NCBI GenBank assembly: GCA_006226755.1
Contig: SBGE01000192.1
Coordinates: 1-53,106, forward strand
Direction of reading: 5' to 3'
Source: Deltaproteobacteria bacterium
Lineage (GTDB): Bacteria > Bdellovibrionota > Bacteriovoracia > Bacteriovoracales > Bacteriovoracaceae
DNA length: 53,106 nucleotides
Part shown: one piece after another, positions 39,901-47,960 of the stretch
Position numbering within the stretch: the stretch's first letter is position 1
Layout of the letters: each line of letters opens with the position of its first letter
Program-made: the position numbers and the translations under genes
The notes under the pieces: model-generated
Database searches by the model: none
Seen by the model: the letters and a program-made list of their open reading frames with translations, nothing else
What the model was told of the DNA's origin: nothing

Positions 39901-41404
39901 ATGTGTAAAGTCATGTCAGCATCTCGCCACCAGAAAGATTCAGTCAATCATGGTGAACTCAAACCCAGAAACAGTATCAACTGATTATGACAGTTCAGAC
40001 AGACTCTATCTAGCACCACTGTTTTCTGAAGACTTGTTTGATATTCTTTTAAATGAAAATCCTGATGGAGTTATCACCTGTTTCTCAGGACAAACCGGAA
40101 TCAAAGTTCGTGCCCACCTAGAAGACAGTTTTAGAAAAGAATTTAAAACATTCAACTTCCTGGGCTCTTCGCTTGAGACATTGGATTTGACTGAAGATCG
40201 AAAAAGATTCTATGAGGTCACAAAAAATGTTCCTCTCTCACATACGAAATCAAAAATAGTCAAAGGTTATAAAAATCTCGTCAATGCGATGACTGAAATT
40301 GGTATGCCAGTGATTATCAGACCTAGTTATGTGATCGGTGGTGAATCGATGTATATCTTCTACAATAGCGATGACATCAACCAACTTCCAGAGGAACTAA
40401 AGTCACAATTGAAAAACTCTTCTACCGAGTTTCAGGTTGAAACCTACCTAGAAAACTCTCTCGAATACGATGTGGACTTGGTAAGAGATAAATACGGCAA
40501 CACAATCTTCACAGTCTGTGAGCATATTGAATATGCCGGAGTTCACTCTGGAGATTCAGGAATGATCTCTCCTCCAGTTGTCTTGACGAGTGCACTCTAT
40601 GCCCAAATGAAAGAGATTTCGAATAGATTGGCCCAAGAGCTTGATGTAATTGGACCTATCAACTTTCAATACGCTGTAAAAGATGGAAGTATCTATTGTA
40701 TCGAGGCTAACCCAAGGGGATCACGAACACTGCCTTTCCTTTCCAAGGCCTATGACATTTCTCTTCCAAGTTTGGCCACAGATGCCATGCTTGGAGAAAA
40801 AATCAAGCCATGGCATAGAGAAACAGCGAAGCATTTCTGCGTAAAACAAAGTACCTTTCCATTTGACCGCTTTGTTCAAGACAATATCATTCTTGGACCG
40901 AAGATGAGATCAACTGGTGAGACAATGGGAATTGATGAAGACAAAGATCACGCTATCTTGAAGTCCTACCTTGGAAATTATCCAAAGATCAGTCATGTTG
41001 GAAAAATTTTGATATCAATGGCCGACAAGACCAAAGATGTACTTCTTCCTTACCTAAAAGGACTGCATAAGATGGGTTACACTTTCTGTGCGACAAGTGG
41101 GACTCAACACTATATCAGTAAACAAGGAATACCTTGTGAACTGGTTGCCAAGATTAACGAAGATGGAAAAACCATTCTTGAAGTTCTGAAAGATGAGAAT
41201 ATGGTTCTTGTCTTCAACACTCCAATGAATATGGGGAGTTCAAAATCTGACGGTGAAAATATCAGAAACACCGCTATTCAATATGGTATCCCTTGCTTCA
41301 CTAGAGCAGAAAACATCAAAGCAGTAATCGAGTCTCTAGTCGGCCACAGTTCTGCTGAACTCATGCCAGTAAGTCTTCAAGAAATGCATGGAGATAAAGC
41401 GTGA
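36983..41404 (+). CDS. carAB: Fused carbamoyl-phosphate synthetase (CarA-CarB in one chain)
   Basis: Makes carbamoyl phosphate from glutamine, bicarbonate and ATP. One 1473-residue ORF carries both subunits usually made separately: CarA (1-370) with amidotransferase residues C254 in RGICLGHQLL, H347 and E349 in QFHPES; a short linker (about 371-396); then CarB with KILLVGSGPIKIGQASEFDY, two ATP-grasp halves (PLIIRRDFALGGKGAAL and MPVIIRPSYVIGGESM) and a C-terminal MGS-like allosteric domain (GYTFCATSGT). There is no stop or frameshift between halves. AAGGAACC precedes the ATG. The stop overlaps pyrF as GTGA. The linker is short, and the fold order is the same as in eukaryotic CPS. Confidence 0.95.
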   Translation: MSRELEFKRTLKTTKAWLHFEDGTSFQGWINKKADDPILKNGIWGEAAFTTGMSGYRETMTDPSFLGQHIIFTNSHIGNYESDERADQSNKCHATCLIARNFSYNNFLDKTETPIFSGLDTRALVKFMTSAKCSHKSVITTEEKTPDKKTFQEATLICNELALVSQKTANVEIPGDNPIVLVNYGCKQSIINNLKDLGHPLVTLPYNVTVQEVQKYNPRMIFLSNGPGDPRLMKDQFEEVRKFLELDIPVRGICLGHQLLTRALGAEIIKLPFGQRGVNHPCLDHVSGEILITSQNHGYASDEQSLKKIENDNPLGKRLIIQSRSLFDLSVEGISTTDHHLKSVQFHPESNPGPSDAFVFFEEIRDFLSGNKHPDIDPEKLHPMIDVQQKIEKDIPYKKILLVGSGPIKIGQASEFDYSGTQACKSLKELGVDVVLLNSNPATIMTDPEMAYKTYIEPITKDTIKKIIEKENVDAVLSTMGGQTALNICVELEEESYLKEKGVALLGANVDTITKTEDRQLFAKELDGLGYQTGKRFMANSADEAMELATSKVEFPLIIRRDFALGGKGAALVYNIDELKGVFDETDIKFPVTMEKSLIGYKEIELEVMVDKERNGVIICSIENVDPCGIHTGDSITVAPAQTISDRCYQKLRTMSLTIAKHMGVVAGGANVQFAINPDNEDDIVVIEMNPRVSRSSALASKATGYPIAKISALLAVGYTLKEILNDITKASPVAFEPTLDYVALKIPIFPFNKFPTSSQILGPQMRSVGEVLALGGNFNEAFFKALRSLEMGLEIPSLAQLKTTPLDLDKDYIVKRLTNPLQLSLLSTLEGLRKGLSVDEIYNLTGITPWFIEQMNLFLEKENALKNNEIDIFESAETFRDYKENGFSDKYIALLTGKPQQQILNYRFENNLFPVYKAVDTCSGEFNAQTPYFYSTYSTVNEAHTLADQGRSMVILGSGPNRIGQGIEFDYSCVKSCQHLATRKIQSIMVNSNPETVSTDYDSSDRLYLAPLFSEDLFDILLNENPDGVITCFSGQTGIKVRAHLEDSFRKEFKTFNFLGSSLETLDLTEDRKRFYEVTKNVPLSHTKSKIVKGYKNLVNAMTEIGMPVIIRPSYVIGGESMYIFYNSDDINQLPEELKSQLKNSSTEFQVETYLENSLEYDVDLVRDKYGNTIFTVCEHIEYAGVHSGDSGMISPPVVLTSALYAQMKEISNRLAQELDVIGPINFQYAVKDGSIYCIEANPRGSRTLPFLSKAYDISLPSLATDAMLGEKIKPWHRETAKHFCVKQSTFPFDRFVQDNIILGPKMRSTGETMGIDEDKDHAILKSYLGNYPKISHVGKILISMADKTKDVLLPYLKGLHKMGYTFCATSGTQHYISKQGIPCELVAKINEDGKTILEVLKDENMVLVFNTPMNMGSSKSDGENIRNTAIQYGIPCFTRAENIKAVIESLVGHSSAELMPVSLQEMHGDKA

Positions 41405-42120
41405 GTATGGAAAAAGTTTTTTGCGCCCTGGATAACATGACAAAAGATGAAGTCTTGAGCTTCATCGAAAAATCCAATGGAAAACTTAAAAACATCAAAG
41501 TTGGGATGGAGCTCTACTACGCCGAGGGACCCAAATTTCTTCAAGAACTTCAAGAAAATTACGATCTAAAAATTTTCTTGGACCTGAAGTTACACGATAT
41601 TCCGAATACCGTGGCCAAGGCCATCTCCTCTTTGAAGGATCTACCGGTTCATTTTTTAACAATTCATACCAGTGGCGGCACACAAATGATCAAGGCCGCC
41701 ATTGAATCAGCGAGAAAGAATCTTCCTTCCGCTAAGATTCTGGGGGTGAGTTACTTAACAAGTCTTGCTCCACATGATTTAAAAGAAATGTGGGGTATCG
41801 AAGAATCAGAAATTCCCAAGGCCTTTGAAAGATTTTTCAAAGTTGGAATTGAGGCAGGAATTGATGGGTTTATTCTAAGCCCACTAGAATTGAATATCCT
41901 AAGTTCCGTAGAAAAAGAGATGAAGGCCAATGTCTTAAAGGTGACTCCAGGCATCCGTTTTGCTGATGAAATTGCAAGTGGCCAGACTCAGGATCAGAAG
42001 CGAGTTCTTAGCCCAGAAGAAGCAATCGCCAACGGTGCGGATTATCTAGTGATGGGAAGATCATTGAGTCAGGCGAATGATTTGATGGCGAGAATCAATG
42101 AGATCGAATCTATTCATTAA
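41401..42120 (+). CDS. pyrF: Orotidine 5'-phosphate decarboxylase
   Basis: Converts OMP to UMP. The 239-residue protein has the active-site motif FLDLKLHDIPNTVAKAI and the phosphate-binding VTPGIRF followed by NGADYLVMGRSL, both typical of the type I enzyme. The GTG at 41401 is used because it overlaps the carAB stop by 4 nt and is preceded by GGAGAT at a normal distance; ATG 41407 is an alternative. It is the last gene of the pyrimidine operon. Its 3' end overlaps a convergent gene by 11 nt, and no terminator is seen between them. Confidence 0.95.
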   Translation: MSMEKVFCALDNMTKDEVLSFIEKSNGKLKNIKVGMELYYAEGPKFLQELQENYDLKIFLDLKLHDIPNTVAKAISSLKDLPVHFLTIHTSGGTQMIKAAIESARKNLPSAKILGVSYLTSLAPHDLKEMWGIEESEIPKAFERFFKVGIEAGIDGFILSPLELNILSSVEKEMKANVLKVTPGIRFADEIASGQTQDQKRVLSPEEAIANGADYLVMGRSLSQANDLMARINEIESIH

Positions 42121-42649
42121 TTAATTGAACAGGTTTTCCTTTCCTCGTAAGCTTTCTTTTTGATTGTGAAGGTTTTTGATTTTGTTGTGCAATCTTCCTG
42201 ACATAGAGTTCTTTTGGGAGATTACCAAAGCTCGAAGTTCCTGGGATAGGTACTGTGATTGTTTTCACTCTTGGAAACTGATGAACCTTTCCTTCAACTT
42301 GAACCGCAACATAGGCCAGATGCTTCGTCGGCCTTACCTTCAATTCGACAATCATCTCTTCCCCTTCATCCAAATCTTTTTCGATATTTTCAGGAGGAGT
42401 GACAAATTCCAAATCATCGACCGCCATAAAATTGATTTTAGCCTCTTGTATATTATGAATCGCCTTGATCGTCACGATGACATTAGATCCAGTTCTACTT
42501 GAAGTTATTTCAACAGGTGCATTGTTTTTTGCCCGACATTTTTGATGAGAATCCCCAAAGTCCACTGGTTTGTCAGAAGGCACGATAGCATTCCCTGAGA
42601 ATGCAGGATAAACATAAAAAATGGTGATCAATAGAATTAAAGACTTCAT
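42110..42649 (-). CDS. Secreted protein of unknown function
   Basis: A 179-residue exported protein (signal [18 protein letters not shown]). The mature part is beta-rich ([40 protein letters not shown]) and may be an Ig- or fibronectin-like domain, followed by a basic Lys/Gln/Ser tail ([18 protein letters not shown]) that could contact nucleic acid, LPS or peptidoglycan. Its start overlaps the stop of the upstream lipoprotein metalloprotease as ATGA, so it is a likely partner of that protein. The 3' end overlaps pyrF by 11 nt on the opposite strand. Unrecognised family. Confidence 0.7.
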   Translation of the reverse strand: MKSLILLITIFYVYPAFSGNAIVPSDKPVDFGDSHQKCRAKNNAPVEITSSRTGSNVIVTIKAIHNIQEAKINFMAVDDLEFVTPPENIEKDLDEGEEMIVELKVRPTKHLAYVAVQVEGKVHQFPRVKTITVPIPGTSSFGNLPKELYVRKIAQQNQKPSQSKRKLTRKGKPVQLINE

Positions 42650-44670
42650 TCTTGAGTGACCTCCACATTATTGATGACTTTGAATCCAGATATAGACTGA
42701 AGTGAGAAGAAATGAACTATGTACTCTTGTCCTGGAGTAATTGGTACTTGTAGGTACAATAAGCTGTTTCCTCCTGGATAACTTCCTCCAGTTACATAGG
42801 TATCTCCTCCAGAATTAATACTGTAGACCTGAATATAAAACAGGTCATTACTTTGTACCCAAATTCTGGCATCAGTCATTCCTGAAGCACCTGTAAATCT
42901 GACATAGCGATTTCTGGCCAAAGCATTGGTCTCAGAGTCGTCAAACAAATAAACAGAACGAGTTACTCCTGAGGTCATGTTTTGAAAGACGGGAAGATAG
43001 TTTGCATTTCCACCATTATTGGTCATTCCAGTTCCATAGGGATCTGTAATAGACTGGATACTATTATCTGAAAGAACATTGTCAATTGCCGTCAAAAGAG
43101 TTGAGTTCCCAGAATTAATACTTTTGACATAACTGACCAAAGAAAAAATTGTAGTCAATGGTGCATCTGATTTTTGATTTGTCGTCAGCGCAGTCACAAG
43201 ACTAGAGACAGGAGCACTCATCGTATCCACTCCATCTGTAGCACTGTCAAATAGGTCATAGACAATGAGTCCAATTGAATCTTCGCTGAACCAACCTGGA
43301 TTGGTTTTTTGAAAAGAGGCCCTGGTTTCCATATCAAAGCCAAAGCCCGATTGTTGATTCGTCCCATAAGAGTCCTTGTAGAACGAGTCGGGCTGGTGAA
43401 CTAAGGCCGAACTTGCATTGGCAAAACCTTCTCCAAAAGCAATAGTTGGATCTTTCTTATCTCCAATTCCATGAGCTCCCCCCAACGAATCACTTCTCGA
43501 TAGATTAGCTTCCATAAAGTGAGTCCACTCGTGAGCAATCACATGAGCATCGAACTCATCAGTATCCACACCTGCATGACCAAGAATATAAAGTTCTTTA
43601 GTATCAGGTCTGTAATGACTGGTTCCAATTTGTCCAAGAGAATAGTTTCCAGAACTAGGAGTATTTGAAGGAGACCAGTTAACTTTGAGATGAGGTAAGG
43701 AGGCCACGTTCATACTTCCATTATCTTTGTACCATTTCATTGATTGATATACTGTATCAAGAATGGCAAAAGGAGCCGATGCTCTCGAGGAAGAATAAGA
43801 TCCTCCTGCACTCGAACCAATCCAGCCTGTTGGTATGTCAAAATTGATTGGTAGTGAATTTGAAAAGCTTCGATTGTTCGATTGCCACGCCCATACTCCA
43901 CCAATCAAACCGGTGTCTCCTGTGACATTGGTTTTTACTGATACTTTTGGATATCCTGCCAAACCGTCGATTTCAGCATAGATGACAAAATAGACAACGG
44001 CTCCATTATAAATTGTGAAACTGGCTTGTCCGTTTTCATCCAAAAGTTTTGATTCAAGACTTAACCCATTAGAGTTATCAAAGGCCTCAATGACTGCACG
44101 TCTGACCGGCATTGGAGTGGTTCCTTCGTAATTTAAAGCTCCAGCACTACACAACCCACCACTGCAAGAAGAAACAGTAAAACCTGGTCTTCCGTACGTG
44201 ACTGTTACTGTTTTTGTATACGTCGCCGGAGCTGTTCCAGTAGGAGTAGGCGTTGGTGTCGGCGTCGGTGTTGGCGTCGGTGTTGGAGTCGGAGACGGCG
44301 TAACAATCGGAGTTGGAGTTGCCGTCGGAGTAGGACTTGGAAAAGGTGTCCCAAATGGTGTTGCCGTTGCGGTTGGAGTTGGAGTCATCGTAGGTGTAGG
44401 TGTAACGGTCCCAGTCGGAGTTGCAGTAGGCGTTTGAGTTGGTAAAGGAATAGTTGGCGTCGCCGTTACCGATGCCGTTGGTGTTGGTGTTGCTGTAATC
44501 AAAGGCGTCGATGTGATGAATGGAGTTGGTGTTGGCGTCCCTGGAGTTTCTTCATTTTTAACGGACGACTTGGCAGTTGCGTTTGATTTTGGTTTTTCGA
44601 CACCAGGAAGACAGCCCACTAAAAAAGTGGAAACCAAAAACCATGTAATGATTTGGACCGTCTTTAACAT
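42646..44670 (-). CDS. Lipoprotein zinc metalloprotease with Pro-Thr linker
   Basis: A 674-residue lipoprotein: lipobox FLVGC (Cys20), then a Pro/Thr repeat linker (about 42-148), a beta-rich region, and a metallopeptidase-like core with H380-E381-W-T-H384 ([10 protein letters not shown]) and a downstream Glu in [10 protein letters not shown] (about 414), the HExxH+E gluzincin arrangement. The C-terminal region (NARNRYVRF onward) resembles a beta-sandwich such as pre-peptidase C-terminal domains. It should sit in the outer membrane, exposed by the linker, and cleave proteins. AAAGG is 4 bases before the ATG. The next gene overlaps as ATGA. Zinc binding is inferred from the motif. Confidence 0.85.
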   Translation of the reverse strand: MLKTVQIITWFLVSTFLVGCLPGVEKPKSNATAKSSVKNEETPGTPTPTPFITSTPLITATPTPTASVTATPTIPLPTQTPTATPTGTVTPTPTMTPTPTATATPFGTPFPSPTPTATPTPIVTPSPTPTPTPTPTPTPTPTPTGTAPATYTKTVTVTYGRPGFTVSSCSGGLCSAGALNYEGTTPMPVRRAVIEAFDNSNGLSLESKLLDENGQASFTIYNGAVVYFVIYAEIDGLAGYPKVSVKTNVTGDTGLIGGVWAWQSNNRSFSNSLPINFDIPTGWIGSSAGGSYSSSRASAPFAILDTVYQSMKWYKDNGSMNVASLPHLKVNWSPSNTPSSGNYSLGQIGTSHYRPDTKELYILGHAGVDTDEFDAHVIAHEWTHFMEANLSRSDSLGGAHGIGDKKDPTIAFGEGFANASSALVHQPDSFYKDSYGTNQQSGFGFDMETRASFQKTNPGWFSEDSIGLIVYDLFDSATDGVDTMSAPVSSLVTALTTNQKSDAPLTTIFSLVSYVKSINSGNSTLLTAIDNVLSDNSIQSITDPYGTGMTNNGGNANYLPVFQNMTSGVTRSVYLFDDSETNALARNRYVRFTGASGMTDARIWVQSNDLFYIQVYSINSGGDTYVTGGSYPGGNSLLYLQVPITPGQEYIVHFFSLQSISGFKVINNVEVTQE
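44230..44541 (-). repeat. Pro-Thr codon repeat within the metalloprotease gene
   Basis: A minisatellite-like tract, most regular at about 44243-44290 (repeated GTTGGCGTCG/GTTGGTGTCG on the plus strand), coding a run of alternating Thr-Pro. Slippage could change the linker length. The opposite strand gives a false 79-residue Val-Gly ORF. Confidence 0.85.
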
Positions 44671-44731
44671 ACCTTTTCCCAGACAATAAATGTCGACTCT
44701 TTATCGTCATTTCAAGGAGTTTGATTGAGTT

Positions 44732-44737
44732 ATTATA
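44732..44737 (-). promoter_or_regulatory. TATAAT box upstream of the metalloprotease gene
   Basis: A perfect TATAAT on the minus strand about 60 nt before the ATG at 44670. No good -35 box lies 16-18 bp upstream, so this is weak alone. The 270-nt gap here (44671-44940) is the longest without a gene; it also contains the promoter for the plus-strand gene at 44944, and I saw no other feature in it. Confidence 0.35.
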
Positions 44738-44907
44738 TCCCAGTAATATACTCAGCCTTTGTTTCGAGAGATCACTTCTTAGTTAAATCAAGTAGTTGAA
44801 GTTACATCGAATAAAAATTAATGAGACAATATAGAGGTGAAGAACGACCAAAACTGCCCACAACAGGCCTCACCTGCACAGGAAAAGAATGGCCGTTCTG
44901 TCTTTGC

Positions 44908-44935
44908 TTGGAAAATCCGCCTTTAACGCTATAAT
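44908..44935 (+). promoter_or_regulatory. Promoter of the beta-barrel gene, predicting a leaderless transcript
   Basis: TTGGAA (44908-44913), 16 bp, perfect TATAAT (44930-44935). Transcription would begin about 44942, two bases before the ATG at 44944, leaving no room for a Shine-Dalgarno. Confidence 0.6.
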
Positions 44936-44943
44936 AATAAGTG

Positions 44944-45825
44944 ATGTATCTGAAATTATTGGCCTTACTCACCCTATTATTTTCAAGTGCGCTCTATGCT
45001 AGCCGCCCCGCTATTGTTGTCTCAACGAGGGCCGTTATTTACGCAGATCAGGAACTCAAAAGTCCAATTGGTTTTGTCTCAGCAGGTAGAAAAGTCGTCG
45101 TTGGAGATGTCGCCAGAAAAAATGGAAGCATACTTCCCATTATTGTCATTGGAAGAGTTGCTTGGATAAAGGCCTCTGACTTAGCACTCAATACGGAAGA
45201 GTTAAAAAATGTAACGACTTCTAGGTTTAAAGTGAATGAAGAACAATTCAAAAATGCAGAAGAAAAATTTGATGACAATCTTTTTGAAAATAACTACGCC
45301 CAATTTTCATTTGGGAGTCTTGCTGTAGATAATAGTTACAAAGAATTTGGAGAGACAACTGGATACACAACAGGAGATACAGCAACCGCTTTACGCTTTC
45401 ATGTTTTTCATCGACCACCATTTAAAAAATCGGTCTGGAGTGTTGGAGTTGGTTACTATGCTCAGTCAGAAGAAGAATATGAATGGGAAACCATAACTGT
45501 TGAAGCTAAATATGGTTACTCTCTCCTTCAAACGAATGCATTTGCTCTCGATGCTTTTGCAGGAGTTTTTATCGGCGGAGATTTTAGATACCAGAGACAG
45601 GAAGATGGCGAAACAGTTGCAGACAACGGTAGTACCTACGGTTACATGTATGGTGGCCAACTCAAACTCTTTACGTGGGCCAAATTCGGTCTAGTTGGAG
45701 GATTGGTTAGACAGACTTTCTTTTTATCTGGTTTAAGTCCGTTTCCGACAACCGGTGGTGGTCGAAGTGATCTGCAAGAAATTTCTGGAACTAATTTTTA
45801 TTTTGGACTTTCAGTAAAACTTTGA
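44944..45825 (+). CDS. SH3-like plus beta-barrel envelope protein
   Basis: A 293-residue exported protein (signal MYLKLLALLTLLFSSALYA). Residues about 20-80 look like a bacterial SH3 domain (RAVIYADQELKSPIGFV, AWIKASDLAL), as in proteins that bind peptidoglycan. The rest has barrel-like strands (KSVWSVGVGYYAQSEEE, NFYFGLSVKL at the C-terminus). The track lists a GTG at 44941; the next ATG at 44944 fits the signal peptide. The TATAAT lies so close that the mRNA is predicted leaderless. It is tail to tail with the next gene, with zero bases between the stops. Confidence 0.75.
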   Translation: MYLKLLALLTLLFSSALYASRPAIVVSTRAVIYADQELKSPIGFVSAGRKVVVGDVARKNGSILPIIVIGRVAWIKASDLALNTEELKNVTTSRFKVNEEQFKNAEEKFDDNLFENNYAQFSFGSLAVDNSYKEFGETTGYTTGDTATALRFHVFHRPPFKKSVWSVGVGYYAQSEEEYEWETITVEAKYGYSLLQTNAFALDAFAGVFIGGDFRYQRQEDGETVADNGSTYGYMYGGQLKLFTWAKFGLVGGLVRQTFFLSGLSPFPTTGGGRSDLQEISGTNFYFGLSVKL

Positions 45826-47106
45826 TCATTCGACCACAAGGACGTCTTCATCTTCATCTGAATTATCCCCTTCTTTGGCCTTATCTAAAAAATACTCGAT
45901 CTTTTTTTCTTCAGTTTCAAATTTCGAGTCATCGATTTCACTATTACTATTACGTTCTCGTTTCAATTCTGCTTCAAGTTCTTCTTTGATTTTTCGTTCA
46001 AGTCTAGCCTTGGCATCTTCCTTCAATTTATCTTTCAAACTAAATGTTGTACCAAATTTCTTATAAGCAAATTTATAGAGAGGTGTAAGCTGCATGCTGT
46101 TCTCTTTACCTCTTTCTAGAAATTGAATCATTTCTTTTAAAAATTCTTTTTTCTGAAGTTCATGAGACCACGCTGCAAAGAGATAAAGCATCCCTTCTTG
46201 ATCAATTCTCTTAGTATATTCAAGTTCACGATATTCTCCATATATAGGAACACTTGAATCACCACTTATACTTTCTTTCCATCTGAGATTTTGTAGCAAT
46301 CGTCTACGATAAGCCTCGGCCTCTGAGGTGTAACGCCTGGACTTCAACGACAAACTATAGACAATTCCCCGATGGAGAATGAAAACAATTTCTTGTAAGT
46401 ACTTCTCGCCTTCTTTTTCGATATCTATTTCGGCAACGCCAAATCCTTTATCTTCGTAAAAGGCAATTTTCCTGGCACTCTTTGGGAGATAGTCATTTCG
46501 AAGTTTAAGAATAAAAAGATTGTAAACCAGCTCATCATATTCATATTGCTTTTTAATTTTCAAAATATAATTCAGCATTCCCATTTCTTTATAATTAGGA
46601 ATTCGAATATCTTTTTCAAAAACATCGCGAAATACTTGTTCCTGTGACTTGTCTAAAATCATTTTTTTGTAGACAGGAAGATTGAACAGTTTGTGTTTAC
46701 CTAGCTCCAGTTGGAACTTGAAATGATCCCTGTTAAGGAACTCTGCCAACATTTTGTTTTTTGTATCCATCAATCGAAGTCCAAGATTAGGTTTGTCCTT
46801 TGAAAGATTTTCAACTAGAGGCATGGCCCTGAAAAGCGGATGCCGAAAAGGGAAAGGGAGCGTGAAAAAATCAAAATGAAAATTTTTGTAGAGAGATTCA
46901 TCTTCGACAAAGACTGCTTCAAGTTTTTCAAATGTGTACTTTCCACCCTTGTACATACTTTCAGGCATCGTTTGGGTCTTGATAAAATCTGTATCAACCC
47001 CCTCACTCAGGGCCAATGTATAGATATGGTAAGGCACCAAAGAGACGGCAAAAAAGCCCCCTGCTATCAGTAGAATGATTAAAAGTATGGGTATAATGAT
47101 CCTCAT
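45826..47106 (-). CDS. Membrane-anchored protein of unknown function with acidic helical C-terminus
   Basis: A 426-residue protein with one N-terminal membrane segment (IIIPILLIILLIAGGFFAVSL) and a large soluble part. The region up to about 350 is mixed alpha/beta, and the C-terminus is a charged helix (KEDAKARLERKIKEELEAEL) ending in an acidic run (NSDEDEDVLVVE). I do not recognise it. Its stop abuts that of the 44944 gene. It may be an inner-membrane-anchored periplasmic or cytoplasmic protein; topology cannot be decided from the sequence, though few positive residues precede the segment. Confidence 0.65.
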   Translation of the reverse strand: MRIIIPILLIILLIAGGFFAVSLVPYHIYTLALSEGVDTDFIKTQTMPESMYKGGKYTFEKLEAVFVEDESLYKNFHFDFFTLPFPFRHPLFRAMPLVENLSKDKPNLGLRLMDTKNKMLAEFLNRDHFKFQLELGKHKLFNLPVYKKMILDKSQEQVFRDVFEKDIRIPNYKEMGMLNYILKIKKQYEYDELVYNLFILKLRNDYLPKSARKIAFYEDKGFGVAEIDIEKEGEKYLQEIVFILHRGIVYSLSLKSRRYTSEAEAYRRRLLQNLRWKESISGDSSVPIYGEYRELEYTKRIDQEGMLYLFAAWSHELQKKEFLKEMIQFLERGKENSMQLTPLYKFAYKKFGTTFSLKDKLKEDAKARLERKIKEELEAELKRERNSNSEIDDSKFETEEKKIEYFLDKAKEGDNSDEDEDVLVVE

Positions 47107-47226
47107 AATACGACTTTTCGGACACTTAAGGGCACAACATGAGTGAAATTAGAAAGTTCTTAATTTTTTTCCGAGTAATACCGATATGTTAGACTGAAAT
47201 AGTTAATTATAAGCAGGAGCTTATCA

Positions 47227-47949
47227 ATGAAACCTTTGTCGGCATTGTCCCTCGTTGTTCTTTTTCTACTGGTCTCTTGTGATCAACCAAGAGATAGAAG
47301 AACGGCCTATCGTTCTAAAGGGCTCAATAACAATGAGGCATTTACGTACAACTATTATAACAATGAAGGCGATGGCGGAAACAATACAGGTTCAAGTGGA
47401 TCAAACGGTACAACAGGAACAAATGGTGACGGTGGAACAACAGGAACAACCGGAACTAATGGAGAGAACACACAGAACCTTCCAAATTGCTCAACTTCAG
47501 TTTCTTGGAGTACTGACGGTAGTACAGGTTTTGATAAAACCCATAATCATGTTGGAGCTTATTCATTTTGTAGAGATCAAGCAACAGACACAGATGTTTA
47601 TATTCAACTTCAAACGCCAGTTACAGATGCTCAAGTTTGTGTAATTCCAACATATCATTCTGGAAACAGAGCTATCTATGTTGGAGAACCTAGATGTTTG
47701 GTTATTCAAGACAATAAAAGAATCTACAAGCTAACACTTCTCAAAAACAGAACAGGTTACCAGAATTTTCAAATCACTGGTGCCATGATCATGAAAGACA
47801 AGGCCTTCTTCTACCCAGCGCCTTTCTATCAATACCTATTGAGCCCAGATGCTTTTCTCTTCTGTTCTCAATGGCTTGATCAAACTGGAGATAGCTCGTA
47901 TTGCTACGCTTTTGATAGCGTAGGACAATACGTTTACCACCAGTTCTAA
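47227..47949 (+). CDS. Lipoprotein with Gly/Asn/Thr linker and cysteine-rich domain
   Basis: A 240-residue lipoprotein with lipobox LLVSC (Cys18). A low-complexity linker (TNGDGGTTGTTGTNGENT) joins it to a C-terminal domain of about 150 residues with several cysteines (PNCSTSV, SFCRDQ, AQVCVIP, PRCLVI, LFCSQW, SYCYAF), likely disulfide-bonded. AGGAG precedes the ATG at a normal distance. The domain is not a family I recognise. The pattern of lipobox, linker and Cys-rich domain suggests an outer-membrane or surface-exposed binding protein. It is convergent with the LNS2-like gene. Confidence 0.75.
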   Translation: MKPLSALSLVVLFLLVSCDQPRDRRTAYRSKGLNNNEAFTYNYYNNEGDGGNNTGSSGSNGTTGTNGDGGTTGTTGTNGENTQNLPNCSTSVSWSTDGSTGFDKTHNHVGAYSFCRDQATDTDVYIQLQTPVTDAQVCVIPTYHSGNRAIYVGEPRCLVIQDNKRIYKLTLLKNRTGYQNFQITGAMIMKDKAFFYPAPFYQYLLSPDAFLFCSQWLDQTGDSSYCYAFDSVGQYVYHQF

Positions 47950-47960
47950 AAACTAAGAGC

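Noticed and set aside
44198-44437. Plus-strand Val-Gly repeat ORF
   Set aside because: It is the mirror of the Pro-Thr coding repeat in the metalloprotease gene.
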